Shown piece after piece: positions 18,101-27,058 of a stretch of 64,000 nt of DNA (positions within the stretch are counted from its first letter, which is position 1; each line of letters begins with the position of its first letter). The notes under the pieces were generated by a model. The model did no database searches. It was not told where the DNA came from and was given only the letters and a program-made list of their open reading frames with translations. The stretch comes from Roseibium sp. HPY-6 (lineage in GTDB: Bacteria > Pseudomonadota > Alphaproteobacteria > Rhizobiales > Stappiaceae). The stretch is from assembly GCF_040530035.1 (NCBI RefSeq), contig NZ_JBEWCD010000002.1, positions 310,001 to 374,000 on the forward strand, in the 5' to 3' direction. Both the position numbers and the translations under genes were made by a program.

Positions 18101-19648
18101 TTAAGTCATTGCGCCGTGCTTCGGACGAATACTCCAGGAGACCCCCAGCACAATAAAAAGCAGGACAACGGGAAGGAGCGCCAGCGGGCTCCCCGCCGCG
18201 ACGAGTGCTGTGCCGGCTGCGCAGGAAATGGACGCTCCGGCCTCTGCGAGCGTCGAAGCCTTCGAAGCGACCTGCCGGCGCCGGAACGTGGTGCGTTTGG
18301 CCTGCGCACGAAACCAGAGCTGAACCAGAATGGCACTTGCTGCCGCGATCATTGCACCGGTGAAGGTGACCGCTGCACCCCATAAAGACAGGAACGCCAG
18401 ACACAGCGTAAGGGGCAGCACGATCGCGGCGACAAGCGTCAGGACCGACAAAACCTTTGCCCAAAGGCGTGTGAACGCAGAGATGGGTGCCGTTGCGATG
18501 AGATCGGGCGCGTCCTCGCCCGAAATGGTCAGCCACGCAAGACCGCCGGCCAGCTGTCCGACCGCCATAACGATGACGGGGGCGATGATCACCGAGATCT
18601 CCGTGTTCTCGCCAAAACTGACCCAGAGCATGACAGCCGGCGGGATCAGATAAAGCACCTGCATCAACGTCTGGGATACGAGCCAGGGATCGCGGGCGAT
18701 CAGCTTGAGTTCCTTGTAGACGAGGGCGCCGAGCGGCGCGTGACTGCGAAAGGCCCGTTCGGATGAATGTCCGTGCGGGGTCTTTTCCGTGACACCGAGC
18801 GCGGACACCACAATGCGGCGAAACTGAACCGCGCCAAGCCAGGCTCCCGCGGCAAAAAACACAAGGGATGCGGCAAATAACAGAAACACCGCATTGGTCT
18901 GTCCGGCCACCGCATGAGCGGGGAACCACCACGCAGAGCCTGCAGTCGGCGCATGGTTTGCCAGAAAGGCCGGGTCAAAGAGCGCGAACCGGGACATCGA
19001 TCCGAAGGAAAGGATCGCAACAACCTGCATGCCGATCAGGAAGGCCGCACCAACGACCGCCGCCAGAATTTGCGCAGCAAGGCGTGTGCGCTGCGCGCCC
19101 AACGTTCGGAACAGCGCGAGGGTAATCATCACACCGGCTCCGGTTGCCGTCAGTGATACCGCCAGGAGAACAACATATGCCGAAAGCCAGCGCTCTCCGC
19201 CGAGCACCACGGCAACGTTGAGGAATGGCGAAACAACCAGGGCCGACATCACCCAGCTTGTCATAGCCATCATGACGATGCGCACGAGAAACAGGTCCCG
19301 CGAGGGCGCGGGCGAAGACAGGATCAGGTCGAGATCGTCACGGGCATAGAATGCACGCGTCACCGACTCCATCGCCTGCGACAGCATCATCGTAAAGCTG
19401 AGCAGCACCGTCACCGAGAGCATTGCCAGTGCCGTCTGATCCAGCGCAAACCCGGCGGTAAAATGGGGGGACAGCACGGCGTAGGCGATCAGATGCATGA
19501 TCGCATAGAATATGCCCATGCCGGTGAGCGCCCGCCGCAAGCTCGTGTTGCGCCAGCCTGAAAACATCCAGGCCCAGTCGCGCCAGGCGAGCCGCAACTC
19601 GTGTCGTGAAAAACGTACCAGGGCGGAAGGGACCGCGATCATGCTCAT
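18101..19648 (-). CDS. ABC transporter permease (exporter type, ABC-2-like)
   Basis: A 515-residue integral membrane protein with roughly 12 hydrophobic segments, arranged as an N-terminal half and a related C-terminal half separated by a hydrophilic linker near residues 285-310. A cytoplasmic element APLGALVYKELKLIARDPWLVSQTLMQ near the middle is typical of large two-part ABC-2 exporter permeases. Its ATG overlaps the stop of the upstream ATPase gene, so the two are one operon. The exported substrate is unknown. Confidence 0.85.
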   Translation of the reverse strand: MSMIAVPSALVRFSRHELRLAWRDWAWMFSGWRNTSLRRALTGMGIFYAIMHLIAYAVLSPHFTAGFALDQTALAMLSVTVLLSFTMMLSQAMESVTRAFYARDDLDLILSSPAPSRDLFLVRIVMMAMTSWVMSALVVSPFLNVAVVLGGERWLSAYVVLLAVSLTATGAGVMITLALFRTLGAQRTRLAAQILAAVVGAAFLIGMQVVAILSFGSMSRFALFDPAFLANHAPTAGSAWWFPAHAVAGQTNAVFLLFAASLVFFAAGAWLGAVQFRRIVVSALGVTEKTPHGHSSERAFRSHAPLGALVYKELKLIARDPWLVSQTLMQVLYLIPPAVMLWVSFGENTEISVIIAPVIVMAVGQLAGGLAWLTISGEDAPDLIATAPISAFTRLWAKVLSVLTLVAAIVLPLTLCLAFLSLWGAAVTFTGAMIAAASAILVQLWFRAQAKRTTFRRRQVASKASTLAEAGASISCAAGTALVAAGSPLALLPVVLLFIVLGVSWSIRPKHGAMT

Positions 19649-20457
19649 GCCGCGTTCTCGTCAAGGTGGTTTGCCACACCCGTTTGTGGGGCGCCGGCGG
19701 AGACGCCGCCGACGATCTCGAGGAATATGTCTTCCAGGGAATTGCCATCGGCACTCGCCCGTTCGCGCAATTCCGCAAGTGTTCCTTCGGCAACGAGCTG
19801 TCCGCGCGCAATGATCCCGATCCGGTCGGCCATGCGCTCCGCGACTTCAAGGATATGTGTCGTCATGATGATCGACACGCCCTGCGCAACAAGGCCGGAG
19901 AGCACCTTCTTCACCTGACGCGCAGACCCTGCATCAAGTCCGGTGAGCGGCTCGTCGAGGATGATCAGGCGCGGTTCATGGATCAGGGCACCGGCAAGCG
20001 CCACTTTCTGACGCATTCCTTTCGAGAACCCGCCACAGCGTTCATTGGAATTAGGCGCAAGTCCGAAAGACTCAAGCAGGGTGTCTGCCTTGAAGCGCGC
20101 AAGGTCCGGCTCCATGGTCCAGAGACCCGCCACGAATTCCAGATATTCCAGCGGCGTCAGCTTGTCGTAGACCATGGGTTCGTCCGGAACCCAGGCCAGG
20201 ATCTGTTTGGCGGCTATCGGGTCGGAAAAAGCGTCGATACCGCAGATCTTGACGGAGCCTGCATCGGCCTCCAGCAACCCCGCGACCATCCGCAAAGTGG
20301 TGGTCTTGCCTGCGCCATTCGGACCCAGCAACGCGTAAAACTCGCCGCCACGCACCGTCAGCGAGAGATCGTCGACGGCCGGTTCACTAAAGCACTTGTG
20401 GAGATTGAGGATCTCGAGGGCAGGGGTACTGGAAGGCGGCATCTGTCTCTTGTCCAA
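19645..20457 (-). CDS. ABC transporter ATP-binding protein (exporter type)
   Basis: A 270-residue ABC ATPase. Walker A GPNGAGKT is at residues 45-52, a Q-loop-like stretch follows (WVPDEPMVYDKLTPLEYL), the signature appears as SKGMRQKVALAGALIHEPRLIILDEPLTGLD (C-loop, Walker B and D-loop), and the switch histidine is in MTTHILE. It resembles the CcmA/DRA family that partners ABC-2 permeases. It overlaps the downstream permease gene by four bases. No third component or outer-membrane factor is adjacent. Confidence 0.93.
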   Translation of the reverse strand: MDKRQMPPSSTPALEILNLHKCFSEPAVDDLSLTVRGGEFYALLGPNGAGKTTTLRMVAGLLEADAGSVKICGIDAFSDPIAAKQILAWVPDEPMVYDKLTPLEYLEFVAGLWTMEPDLARFKADTLLESFGLAPNSNERCGGFSKGMRQKVALAGALIHEPRLIILDEPLTGLDAGSARQVKKVLSGLVAQGVSIIMTTHILEVAERMADRIGIIARGQLVAEGTLAELRERASADGNSLEDIFLEIVGGVSAGAPQTGVANHLDENAA

Positions 20458-20588
20458 AGGAGGTTTGAGCCAGCTTACCGGGGGGACCTTTCACGAGAGT
20501 AAAGTCCGGTTATATGCCACGCACAAGGTGTGAATTCGCTGCACTCACGCCGATGGCTGCTACTCTGTTGCAAAAAGAGTTTGGACCG

Positions 20589-21056
20589 TCATTCACTGTG
20601 CCATCCACTGATCCGAACACCTCCAAGGCGATCAGATTCAGCACGGCCCACGCGCCTTACTGCTTGTGAGAACGTCCAGATGTGCCCTTCGAGGTCCTTG
20701 GCACGATATATGCGATCACCGTAGTATTGATCCTCTGGATTGCTAATGATGTCCGCCCCGTGTTCTAACGCCCTAGCGCAGTGTTCATCTAAGCCACTCT
20801 CGATCTGAACGTAGACTATCTGCGTGGTCATGCCTTCCAGAGACTGAGGACTTGACACGAAACCAGGCCACTCACCGTCAACAATGATCGAACAGTTGCC
20901 GAACCGCATTTCGGCATGGACAAGACCACCGGTATTATCTCGAACGTCAATCAACCTCGTAAGGCCAAAAGCAGCTTCAAGCCAGGTTAGCGCTGTATCA
21001 GGATCCTGATAAAACACGCCAGTTCGTATGCTAGGCCTTTCAAAAGGATCGTCCAA
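20589..21056 (-). CDS. VOC-family (glyoxalase/bleomycin-resistance fold) protein
   Basis: A 155-residue protein with the paired beta-alpha-beta-beta-beta modules of the vicinal oxygen chelate fold: GVFYQDPDTALTWLEAAFGL at the start, then MRFGNCSIIVDGEW, a second module beginning TTQIVYVQIES, and YYGDRIYRAKDLEGHIWTFSQ near the end, as in PhnB-like members. The last residue of the E-G-H pattern could ligate metal. Members include dioxygenases, isomerases and drug-binding proteins; the role is open. It is 21 bases downstream of the MarR-GNAT gene on the same strand, so probably in one transcript. Confidence 0.85.
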   Translation of the reverse strand: MDDPFERPSIRTGVFYQDPDTALTWLEAAFGLTRLIDVRDNTGGLVHAEMRFGNCSIIVDGEWPGFVSSPQSLEGMTTQIVYVQIESGLDEHCARALEHGADIISNPEDQYYGDRIYRAKDLEGHIWTFSQAVRRVGRAESDRLGGVRISGWHSE

Positions 21057-21077
21057 AGCGGGTTTCCCAAAAGGCCA

Positions 21078-21956
21078 TCAAGATAGCTGTTTCTCAAAAA
21101 ATAGGTCCGGATAAGGATCGTCGTTGAACCTGTCGATCTCAGTCCAGCCCATACTCCGGTACAGACGTACAGCCTCATGCAACGTGCTGTTGGTATCTAA
21201 ACGGAGCGTCCTTATGCCGATAGCTTGCGCTGCATCTTCAGCAGTTGTCATAAGGCGGCGCGCCAAACCCAGGCCCCGCGCAGCAGGGGCAATCCACATC
21301 CGCTTGATTTCTGCAAGCGAGCCTCCGTTACCTTTCACGCCAACACAACCCACAGGCATATCGTCAAGTCTGGCCACGACAAATGTTCCGTGGGGATGCT
21401 CCATCTGTGATAGTTCTGGGTCTCCCGATTTCTTGAGATCAAATTCGAGACCTAACCTCGCACTCAGTTCCGCTGCAAAAGCGCTCAGACATTTCGTGGC
21501 TATAACTGACGCATAGTCCACCTCTTCGAAGACGATATGCTCTCGTGATAGCGCAACAGTGACAGTATCCATGGCATCCAGCAGACGCCGTGCATCTTTG
21601 TGTCGTTCCAAAATAGCCGCGGCTCGCTCATTGGAGAGTTGTTCATATATATCGAACTCTTTAGCGCCTGCTTTTGTGAGCTTCGTTACTCGGCTGCGTC
21701 GATCTTCTGGATTTGGAGCTGTCTCAATTAATCCTTCGGCTTCGAGGCCACGAAGCAAGCGGCTTAAAAGCCCAGTATCAAGCTTAAGGAAGTTCCGGAT
21801 GTCGGATACTTTCTGGTACCCGAGTCCTATGGCATTCAAAACACGCGCCGAACCTAGCGGTCGCCCTCGGTTCAGGAAGGAATCCTCGAGCGCGCCAACC
21901 TCAACGGCTACGGAACGAGCGAAGTTTCGAACGCGGGATATCTGGTCAATCTTCAT
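21078..21956 (-). CDS. MarR-type regulator fused to GNAT acetyltransferase
   Basis: A 292-residue fusion. Residues about 1-140 are a MarR winged helix (YQKVSDIRNFLKLDTGLLSRLLRGLEAEGLIETAPNPEDRRSRVTKLTKAG), and residues about 145-292 are a GNAT N-acetyltransferase with the acetyl-CoA loop seen in WIAPAARGLGLARRLM. This two-domain architecture is known in many bacteria, but its acetyl acceptor is generally unknown. The VOC gene follows closely and is probably co-transcribed, which could suggest self-protection against a small toxic compound (inference). Confidence 0.9.
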   Translation of the reverse strand: MKIDQISRVRNFARSVAVEVGALEDSFLNRGRPLGSARVLNAIGLGYQKVSDIRNFLKLDTGLLSRLLRGLEAEGLIETAPNPEDRRSRVTKLTKAGAKEFDIYEQLSNERAAAILERHKDARRLLDAMDTVTVALSREHIVFEEVDYASVIATKCLSAFAAELSARLGLEFDLKKSGDPELSQMEHPHGTFVVARLDDMPVGCVGVKGNGGSLAEIKRMWIAPAARGLGLARRLMTTAEDAAQAIGIRTLRLDTNSTLHEAVRLYRSMGWTEIDRFNDDPYPDLFFEKQLS

Positions 21957-22079
21957 TTACCTGACTTTAGTCAGATAAAATGATCACTCAAGTGTTTTCT
22001 GACAGATCATCAAGAGCTGACATTTGTCGCCTAAGCAGCATCGGTCGCTATGGGCTCTAGCCCGACGTTGGCTGCACCA

Positions 22080-22200
22080 GAAACAAACGACAGCTTTGTG
22101 CCGCCATATCAAACGTGTGTCGGTTTTCTCTTTGCTCCCGAAAGCCGTCGTTCACCGCAGGCGGATTGAATTCACAGGGCGGGCGCCGAACAGCCGTTCG
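22080..22200. repeat. Degenerate dispersed repeat, type 1, copy D
   Basis: Shares a roughly 50-base module (from CTCCCGAAAGC near 22135 to CACAGGGCGGGC near 22183) with copies A (30296-30352) and C (23350-23405). The adjoining part CAGCTTTGTGCCGCCATATC resembles the stretch right of copy B near 33970. It sits in the gene-free stretch 21957-22319, upstream of the unknown 294-residue protein gene. Confidence 0.45.
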
Positions 22201-22319
22201 TTATGGTTTGGAAGCAGGTCTTGTGTGCCGGACTTTCCAAACCTCTTCAGGTGCGCTTTTTTCAACGGCAGGGAGTTTCTGACACTACACGGATGACATA
22301 TATTGACCTGAAAGACTGA

Positions 22320-23204
22320 GTGACCAAACAGAGACCGGAGACTGATGTGTCACCAAGCAAGGGCCGCGTTGAAAGACTGATTGATGCGATAGGCGCAGAG
22401 TTCCAGTCTCATCTCATCGACTTGTGGAACACCTCCACGGTCTTTGATATTCAGGACGGCGCCGTTCAAAAGATGATCTCACGAGAAGCGCCATTTGGCG
22501 TCATCGGGATCAAGATCCTGATGCGCAATCCGGGAGAGGCAGATCGTCTTTTTGAACACCAGTGGAATTTCAGCATCGGGATCACCGGATGTGAATTCAC
22601 GCTCTTAGATGTCGATTACCAGAACGACGTCTGGATCGGTGATGAGACTTCCGCCGAATTCGCCGGGCACGAACAGATTGCCTACAAATCGGTTGAGCAC
22701 ATGATTGCCTTTCATGGCGATGATTTTGGTGTCGGAAAGGTCTTCATCGAAAAAATCGGGGCTCTCTGCCCCAGCCTGCTTGAAAAGCCGCCCTTGTTCT
22801 TTCGATTGCCGCGCCGGGCGCCACCCGCCTACAGATATACGGCAGCTCCACTCTCCATTCGCCAGGAGTTAGGCCTCTCATCGGATGACGGCACGGTTCT
22901 GATTGAGGCAATGATCAAGGAACACGGGATTGACCCTTATACGATCCTTCTGTCCTTCCAGTCTGACGATAACTTTTGGCTGGTTGATCTCCCTGAAGCC
23001 CTTGTCGACCGCTACCAGCATGGCCTGATCGATCCAAGCCTTGGCGAACACCACTCAAATCTAGAGGTTGGGGTCTCCATTACAGCAGAGGCTCTGAGGA
23101 ACAGGGTCCGGCAGAAGGCAAACAGCGCTGAGCGCGACAATAGGGTCTTTTTCTCCATGTCCGGAAGCGGTTCTGCGTCAGGGTATTTGAACGGATTGAA
23201 CTGA
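22320..23204 (+). CDS. Protein of unknown function
   Basis: I do not recognise this 294-residue protein. It begins at GTG 22320 without a strong ribosome site; no in-frame ATG near the front is better. There is no signal peptide or membrane segment, the composition is acidic, and several aromatic clusters are present (DVDYQNDVWIGDE; KPPLFFRLPRRAPPAYRYT; SFQSDDNFWLVDLPEALVDRY). It is convergent with the PAS/AAA+ regulator and lies between two degenerate intergenic repeats (D and C). Codon use looks like the neighbours, so it is probably a real gene. Confidence 0.65.
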   Translation: MTKQRPETDVSPSKGRVERLIDAIGAEFQSHLIDLWNTSTVFDIQDGAVQKMISREAPFGVIGIKILMRNPGEADRLFEHQWNFSIGITGCEFTLLDVDYQNDVWIGDETSAEFAGHEQIAYKSVEHMIAFHGDDFGVGKVFIEKIGALCPSLLEKPPLFFRLPRRAPPAYRYTAAPLSIRQELGLSSDDGTVLIEAMIKEHGIDPYTILLSFQSDDNFWLVDLPEALVDRYQHGLIDPSLGEHHSNLEVGVSITAEALRNRVRQKANSAERDNRVFFSMSGSGSASGYLNGLN

Positions 23205-23324
23205 TCTTACGTTGGCTGAGGTCGACTTTTTGCTGCGAGAAGGCGCGCCGTTGCCGGCAGTCTCCTCTCTGACTGAAAACCAACCTTTGCTGCAAGCGTT
23301 CTGAGCGCCAACAATGCGTCCGCA

Positions 23325-23405
23325 TTTCGGTCGTTCGCCGCGTTGAAACCTGCGCCCGAAAGCAGACAATCATTTGAGACGCGGCGAATTGGCAGGGTGA
23401 TTGGG
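23325..23405. repeat. Degenerate dispersed repeat, type 1, copy C
   Basis: CGCGTTGAAACCTGCGCCC and the following CGAAAGCAGACAATCATTTGAG match copy A at 30287-30325 with few differences, and the similarity continues toward 23405. It lies between the 3' ends of the unknown gene and the PAS/AAA+ regulator. Confidence 0.6.
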
Positions 23406-23432
23406 ATACAGTCAACCCACATCCTGAAACGG

Positions 23433-25328
23433 CTACGGCTCCCCATCAAGCTGTTGCCATTCCCGTTTCTCAATTTCGAGTTTCTTTATGCGTGAATAAA
23501 GCGTGGTCGGTTCAACGCCAAGCAGGGCGGCCGCGCCGTTTTTGCCGGACACCTTGCCGAGCGTCTCTTTGAGAGCAGATACGATGTTGGCGCGTATTTC
23601 CAACTGCATCTCGTGTTCGGTTCTGACTGTCTTGGCTATATGCGCGCGTGGCCCGGTCGCGCTACCGAGTTCCACAATCAATTTCTCGCCACGAGAGACA
23701 ATCGCCGCGCGCTCTATGACGTTACGCAATTCTTTCACGTTACCTGGCCAAGCATACTCTGTAAGCATCCGCATGGTGCGCTCTGTCACTTTGGGCACAT
23801 GTCGATTGAGGCGTTCACAAGCGACCGACAACAAATGCGTCACGAGATCAGGTATATCGTCTTTACGATTGCGCAAAGGAATGCAACTGACGGGAAAGAC
23901 ATTCAATGCCAAAAAAAGTTCTTCGCTGAACCTGCCCGCTGAAACCTCGCGTTCGACATTGCTGGTGCTCGCGGCAATGATCCGCACATCGAGATTTTTG
24001 AACTGAGTGTCGCCAATACGTTTGAACCTGCCGTCTTGAAGAACGCCTAAGAGCTTGTTTTGAATCTCGAGCGGCAACTCACACACATTTTCGATATAAA
24101 GTGTTCCGCCGTGCGCCAACTCAATCGCCCCTGAGATCATCTGCGGTTTTTCGCCGGTCGCAGCGTTTTCAGAACGACCAAAAAGTTCCGCTTCAATCGC
24201 CGTCCGGCTAATCGAGCCAGACTTGAAGCGAATGAGAGGCCGTCCTTTACGAAGGCTGTTCTTGTGTATCGCGTTGGCCACGATTGATTTGCCTGTCCCG
24301 GTTTCACCGGTGATCAGCACAGGGGCGCTCGTGGGCGCAACCAGATCAATCTTGGCGTGAAGTTGCTGTATGGAAAGAGAGCGGCCGATGACGTCCTGAT
24401 GAGCGCGTTCTTTGGTTATCTCCAGTTGAAGATACGCGTTTTCCTGTTCCAGGCGATCCCTGAGATCCGCCACCTCATTCATGGCATCAATCAGCCTTTT
24501 CTCATTGATCTTTCGCTCTGTGACGTCACGAAAGACAATGACTGCACCCGCTAATACCTTTTGGTTGTAGATCGGAGTGGAAACGTACTCTACCTGGATA
24601 GGTTTGCCATCTTTCTTCCAGAACACGTCATCGTCTACTCGCATCACCTTTTCAAAGCGGAACGATTTGTAGATGGGGCAATCATGAGCGTGATGAACGC
24701 TGCCATCGGTGTGGTGATGGTGGATTATATCGTGGATGACATTTCCCACGAGGTCCTCAAGCGTCCACCCAAGCATTTCTTGCGCCGCGCGATTGACGAA
24801 CGTGGCCTGTCCTTGCGTGTTGACGCCATAGATACCCTCCCCGGCCGCGTTAAGGATGAGCTGGTTCTGAAGTTCGAGCTCTGCAAAGAACTCTTCCGCA
24901 TGCTTCCACCCGACAATACCATCGCGTTGAAGCTGATCGGTCTCAACTTGTTTCTCATGTTGCGACAGTTCGTTGAGCTCCAATATCAGCAACGTAACAA
25001 GAGGGCGATGTGTGTCGTTGTCGTGCGCATTCATCTGTGCTCGAATTTCGCACTCGACCCGCAATCCATTTTGACTGATGAGAACAGTTTTCCGTGTCCA
25101 GGCCGTACCGCGATGTGCAACCTCGTCCAGAAACACGACAAACTCGGCAATGTCCGATCCGATGAGCGTTGAAAATCGAAGGTCCTCTGACTGTCGAATG
25201 GCCAGTATGCGACGTGCAGCCGCATTCGTGCTTAGAACGCGGTCCTCCTTCGCATCAAGCATCAGCGCAGGAAGCGGGATGGCCTCAAGCTGAAGCGACA
25301 AATTCTGATCCGTCAGTCTGAGATCCAT
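23433..25328 (-). CDS. PAS-AAA+-Fis regulator with degenerate sigma-54 activator core
   Basis: A 631-residue protein with the architecture of a bacterial enhancer-binding protein. A PAS-like region covers about residues 12-120, a second PAS with a histidine-rich loop (HHHH at 203-206, DCPIY at 216-220) covers 150-270, a coiled coil follows near 280-310, then the AAA+ domain (about 312-550) and a Fis-type helix-turn-helix (NGAAALLGVEPTTLYSRIKKL). Walker A GETGTGKS (341-348) is intact, but the GAFTGA loop reads NAATGE (388-393), Walker B reads GGTLYIEN (407-414) instead of ...DE, and the arginine-finger segment reads FSEELFLAL. It probably cannot remodel sigma-54 holoenzyme. It is divergent from the cyanate operon and is its likely regulator. 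ATG 25328 is preferred over TTG 25337. Confidence 0.85.
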   Translation of the reverse strand: MDLRLTDQNLSLQLEAIPLPALMLDAKEDRVLSTNAAARRILAIRQSEDLRFSTLIGSDIAEFVVFLDEVAHRGTAWTRKTVLISQNGLRVECEIRAQMNAHDNDTHRPLVTLLILELNELSQHEKQVETDQLQRDGIVGWKHAEEFFAELELQNQLILNAAGEGIYGVNTQGQATFVNRAAQEMLGWTLEDLVGNVIHDIIHHHHTDGSVHHAHDCPIYKSFRFEKVMRVDDDVFWKKDGKPIQVEYVSTPIYNQKVLAGAVIVFRDVTERKINEKRLIDAMNEVADLRDRLEQENAYLQLEITKERAHQDVIGRSLSIQQLHAKIDLVAPTSAPVLITGETGTGKSIVANAIHKNSLRKGRPLIRFKSGSISRTAIEAELFGRSENAATGEKPQMISGAIELAHGGTLYIENVCELPLEIQNKLLGVLQDGRFKRIGDTQFKNLDVRIIAASTSNVEREVSAGRFSEELFLALNVFPVSCIPLRNRKDDIPDLVTHLLSVACERLNRHVPKVTERTMRMLTEYAWPGNVKELRNVIERAAIVSRGEKLIVELGSATGPRAHIAKTVRTEHEMQLEIRANIVSALKETLGKVSGKNGAAALLGVEPTTLYSRIKKLEIEKREWQQLDGEP

Positions 25329-25365
25329 TCCATCCAACCGGCCTAGTGCGTATTTTCACGAATGT

Positions 25366-25398
25366 ATACGAAATTTGGTGAATTATGAAATTTCGTAT
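25366..25398. promoter_or_regulatory. Perfect 11-bp inverted repeat, candidate operator of the cyanate module
   Basis: ATACGAAATTT at 25366-25376 and AAATTTCGTAT at 25388-25398 are perfect inverted copies separated by 11 bases, so the half-sites lie two helical turns apart. Flanking CACGA (25358-25362) and TCGTG (25408-25412) extend the symmetry. It lies just upstream of the PAS/AAA+ regulator and about 215 bases before the cyanate operon, as expected of an operator in a divergent region. No TGGC-N8-TGC sigma-54 promoter was found by eye between 25338 and 25611. Confidence 0.65.
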
Positions 25399-25611
25399 TT
25401 ACGCAATCGTGTAAAGACACATTAAACCATTGGAAAAATTGTGTTTTTATAAAATTCAAAAACCTCAGTATTCGCTATTTTTGGGATCTGAACCCTCGCA
25501 TTGTTAGTTTTCGTAATCTCCCGCTCGCGGCGCACGCATCGAAACCGTTGGTGAAAAAGACCTGTCGTGAGGGTGTCTTGTCAGTCCATGCAGTATCATG
25601 AGAGGTAACCC

Positions 25612-27042
25612 ATGACCCACTTCAAAGACCCGTTTAATCCAAACATCGATGTTTGGAACGAATGTGGTGAGGCTTCAGAAAGCCCTGCTGATCCCTATGC
25701 TGGACTTTCGAAGGAAGATGCCGACGCATTGAAGCTTCGCGCGAAACAATCGTTGAACGCGGAAGTCGGAATGGCGCGCGCGCTTGAAAGTTCCGTCATG
25801 CAGGGATTGTTCAAAACGGACATCTCGCGTCGTGCGTTCTTACGCAGTGCCGGTGTGACTGGTGCACTTGCCGCCGTCTCGACCGTTTTCCCGCTGACGT
25901 CACTTCAGGCGATGGCCGAAGAGGCCATGAAAAACCTGGAGAAGACAAAGTTGACTTTGGGCTTCGTGCCGATCACATGCGCCACGCCAATCATCGGCGG
26001 TCATGCGCTGGGCTTTTATCAACGTTATGGTCTTGATGTCGATATTGTGAAGACCGCCGGGTGGGCCGTATCACGCGACAAGTGTCTGAACGGTGAATAC
26101 GACGGTTCGCACCTGCTTTTCCCGATGCCGATGGCAATGTCGCTCGGCATCGGATCGATAGCACAACCTTGGAAAGTGGTGTCAAACGTCAACACGAACG
26201 GCCAGGCAATCGTTCTGGCAAACAAGCACCGCGATAACCAGGATCCGAAGAACTGGAAAGGCTTCAAGTTCGCGGTTCCGTTTGAATATTCGATGCACAA
26301 CCTGCTGCTGCGCAACTACGTTGCCGATGCAGGCCTGGACCCGGATCGTGACATCCAGATCCGCGTGGTTCCGCCGCCTGAAATGGTTGCAAACCTGCGC
26401 TCGGAAAACGTCGATGGCTATCTCGCGCCCGACCCGTTCTGTCAGCGTGCCGTCTACGACCAGGTTGGTTTTATTCACAAGCTGACACTGGATCTTTGGA
26501 AACAACATCCGTGCTGTGTGTTCGGACTGTCTGAGAAATTCATTACAGAAAATCCGAACACGACTATGGCGTTGACGACTTCCATTCTCGAGGCCACAGC
26601 CTCGGCGGAAACGTCAGAAGGTCGTGTTGCTTTCGCAGAATCGATGGCGCCAGCCAATTACCTCAACCAACCGGTCGAAATTCTGAAACAGATCCTGACT
26701 GGCGTGTTCCCCGACGGCCAGGGCAACATCAAGAACGTGCCGGACAGGATTTCGTTCATGCCCTTGCCAACCCAGACGATGGGGACCTGGGTGCTTTCAC
26801 AGTTGCGGCGCTGGAACTACATCGACGCTGACACCGATTACGCAACCCTTGCGGAAGAACTGGTCATGACCACAACCACACGTGAACGGATGCGCGCGAT
26901 GATGGCCGCTGACCCGAACCTGACCTTCTCTGATGCAGAACAGGATGTCTACGCGCCCGTCGATATTCAGGGCCGCGAGTTCGCCCCGGCTGCAGCGCAG
27001 CAGTTCATCGACAGCCAGCCGTTCTCCCGCACCGTCGGCTGA
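25612..27042 (+). CDS. Substrate-binding protein of a cyanate/nitrate-type ABC importer (Tat-exported)
   Basis: A 476-residue protein of the CmpA/NrtA/CynA solute-binding family. A roughly 70-residue N-terminal leader precedes a twin-arginine signal (SRRAFLRSAG at 72-81, hydrophobic run to about A100); long leaders of this kind are familiar in the family. The binding domain begins LTLGFVPITCATPIIGGHALGFYQRYGLDVD. It is the first gene of an operon with permease, ATPase and cyanase, so the ligand is most likely cyanate (inference from context). It is followed by a strong hairpin at 27059-27088 that could lower expression of the permease relative to this protein. Confidence 0.93.
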   Translation: MTHFKDPFNPNIDVWNECGEASESPADPYAGLSKEDADALKLRAKQSLNAEVGMARALESSVMQGLFKTDISRRAFLRSAGVTGALAAVSTVFPLTSLQAMAEEAMKNLEKTKLTLGFVPITCATPIIGGHALGFYQRYGLDVDIVKTAGWAVSRDKCLNGEYDGSHLLFPMPMAMSLGIGSIAQPWKVVSNVNTNGQAIVLANKHRDNQDPKNWKGFKFAVPFEYSMHNLLLRNYVADAGLDPDRDIQIRVVPPPEMVANLRSENVDGYLAPDPFCQRAVYDQVGFIHKLTLDLWKQHPCCVFGLSEKFITENPNTTMALTTSILEATASAETSEGRVAFAESMAPANYLNQPVEILKQILTGVFPDGQGNIKNVPDRISFMPLPTQTMGTWVLSQLRRWNYIDADTDYATLAEELVMTTTTRERMRAMMAADPNLTFSDAEQDVYAPVDIQGREFAPAAAQQFIDSQPFSRTVG

Positions 27043-27058
27043 ACCAGCCCAAAAACTA

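Noticed and set aside
17958-18932. 324-codon open frame overlapping the ABC permease
   Set aside because: Same strand, different frame of the permease gene; Arg/Gly/His-rich with no membrane character.
25400-25611. Sigma-54 promoter before the cyanate operon
   Set aside because: No GG-N10-GC element with a plausible -24/-12 context was found by eye.
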